The position numbers were made by a program, and so were the translations under genes. From Desulfovibrio piger (lineage in GTDB: Bacteria > Desulfobacterota > Desulfovibrionia > Desulfovibrionales > Desulfovibrionaceae): a stretch of DNA of 64,000 nt. The notes under the pieces are model-generated. The model did no database searches, was not told where the DNA came from, and worked only from the letters and a program-made list of their open reading frames with translations. Positions 63,386 through 64,000 of the stretch are shown piece by piece. Positions within the stretch are counted from its first letter, which is position 1. Every line of letters starts with the position of its first letter. Location: the NCBI RefSeq assembly GCF_012843875.1, contig NZ_JABAFY010000006.1, forward strand, positions 31,490 to 95,489. Direction: 5' to 3'.

Positions 63386-63946
63386 AATTTACTCCTGCCG
63401 CAGGATAGCATTGTCGACCGGGGGATTGGAAGCGGGTTTCTCGTGGGGGAAGGGGCGTTTTGGGGCAAAACTGTCCCTTTCTCCAGGCCCCACCCCCGGA
63501 AAAAACTTGTTCGGGTGTGGACGACAGGCCCCGCCGCTGTCTGAAGGTGGGGACATCGGGACGTGCCGGAAAAGGGAATGGATGGGTGCCCCTCCGGGAA
63601 TGCAGGGCGTTTTCGCAAATTGCCGGAGGGTGCGACGAGTCCTGTCATGACAACCGGCAAGGGGCAGGTGATGGGAAAGACTCCGGACTGTGGCGACAGG
63701 AAAGCAGCAGAGGGCGTTGAAGTACCGGCAGGGCGGGGCCGATCCGGACTCAGGGGCGGGAGGAACGGCTCAAAAACTTGCCGGAATGAGGAACAACAAG
63801 CGGATACGGGCTGCCCGCTTGATGTTCTCCAGGCCGGCCAGGGCTCTGGCAGTGCAAAGCATCCCGTGTGCCGGCTGGATGATGAGGGAAGGATGGCCTT
63901 GCCGGTGAGACGGCGACGGGGACCGGCGCACGGACCAGAGCAAAGT
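63386..63946. other. Gene-free interval at the right end
   Basis: I see no convincing coding region or RNA gene here. It should include the promoter of the exported protein gene on the minus strand, but no clear hexamers were recognised. It leads into a repeat at 63947. Confidence 0.4.
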
Positions 63947-63982
63947 TTTTTGAAGGGGTGGGGGAGCGCGAGGGGGCGGGGG
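63947..63982. repeat. G-rich dispersed repeat, copy 2
   Basis: The 36 bases are identical to 14327-14362, with the same four G-runs (63955-63958, 63960-63964, 63972-63976, then a run of seven starting at 63978). Beyond it the sequence CTTTTTG-TTCA-CAAAA begins to fold back. The element therefore probably continues into a complementary C-rich arm past the window edge, as in copy 1. Confidence 0.85.
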
Positions 63983-64000
63983 GGCTTTTTGTTCACAAAA

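Overview
The window comes from a high-GC (by eye above 60 percent) sulfate-reducing deltaproteobacterium of the Desulfovibrio type. The support is a dissimilatory sat gene, a complete dsrMKJOP operon, a DsrE-family protein, cydAB and a PFK-2/FBPase-2 homologue. The species cannot be fixed from sequence alone; a gut Desulfovibrio such as D. piger or D. desulfuricans would fit.

Layout. 1-5287 (minus): fusA (cut by the left edge), rpsG and rpsL of the str operon, then htpG. 5427-10932: cydAB oxygen reductase, an Lrp-type regulator, a UlaG-like metal hydrolase and an exported YcjY-like hydrolase. 11301-14146: a sigma-54-type promoter, a type III secretion chaperone and a SopB/IpgD-like inositol-phosphatase effector, with no secretion apparatus nearby. 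14327-14443: a G-rich repeat, a perfect inverted repeat and a 51-base poly-C tract. 14491-28489: a divergent accessory cluster with asparagine synthase, GT4 glycosyltransferase and alpha-oxoamine synthase on the minus strand, and on the plus strand an acyltransferase/ACP megasynthase-like protein, outer-membrane factor lipoprotein, HlyD-type adaptor, MOP flippase, Tat-exported FeS protein and small membrane cytochrome b. I regard this as the best candidate for an undescribed system: an aminoketone-lipid or polyketide assembly and export line without a ketosynthase or an evident energised pump.

28776-42060 (all minus): rlmN, a degenerate tRNA-nucleotidyltransferase/HD protein, rsbRD-dsrMKJOP, a VKOR-thioredoxin fusion, sat and a triheme cytochrome c peroxidase. 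42443-48279 (minus): an unusual acyl-CoA carboxylase operon (biotin carboxylase, fused AccA-AccD carboxyltransferase, biotinyl-like protein without the acceptor lysine, unknown protein) followed by ssb. 48421-58314: purine nucleoside phosphorylase, typA, a DsrE-like gene, and tamA-tamB for outer-membrane assembly. 58533-63385: GNAT acetyltransferase, a divergent MFS/MarR pair with a palindromic operator, PFK-2/FBPase-2, and an unknown exported protein. The last 615 bases hold no convincing gene and end in a second copy of the G-rich repeat.

How it works together. Sat opens sulfate reduction and DsrMKJOP links membrane quinol and periplasmic cytochromes to cytoplasmic sulfite reduction. CydAB and the triheme peroxidase deal with oxygen and peroxide. 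The T3SS effector pair, the glycolipid/polyketide-like cluster and the repeat elements are the accessory part, consistent with a host-associated lifestyle (inference). No tRNA, rRNA, CRISPR array, transposase or integrase was seen.
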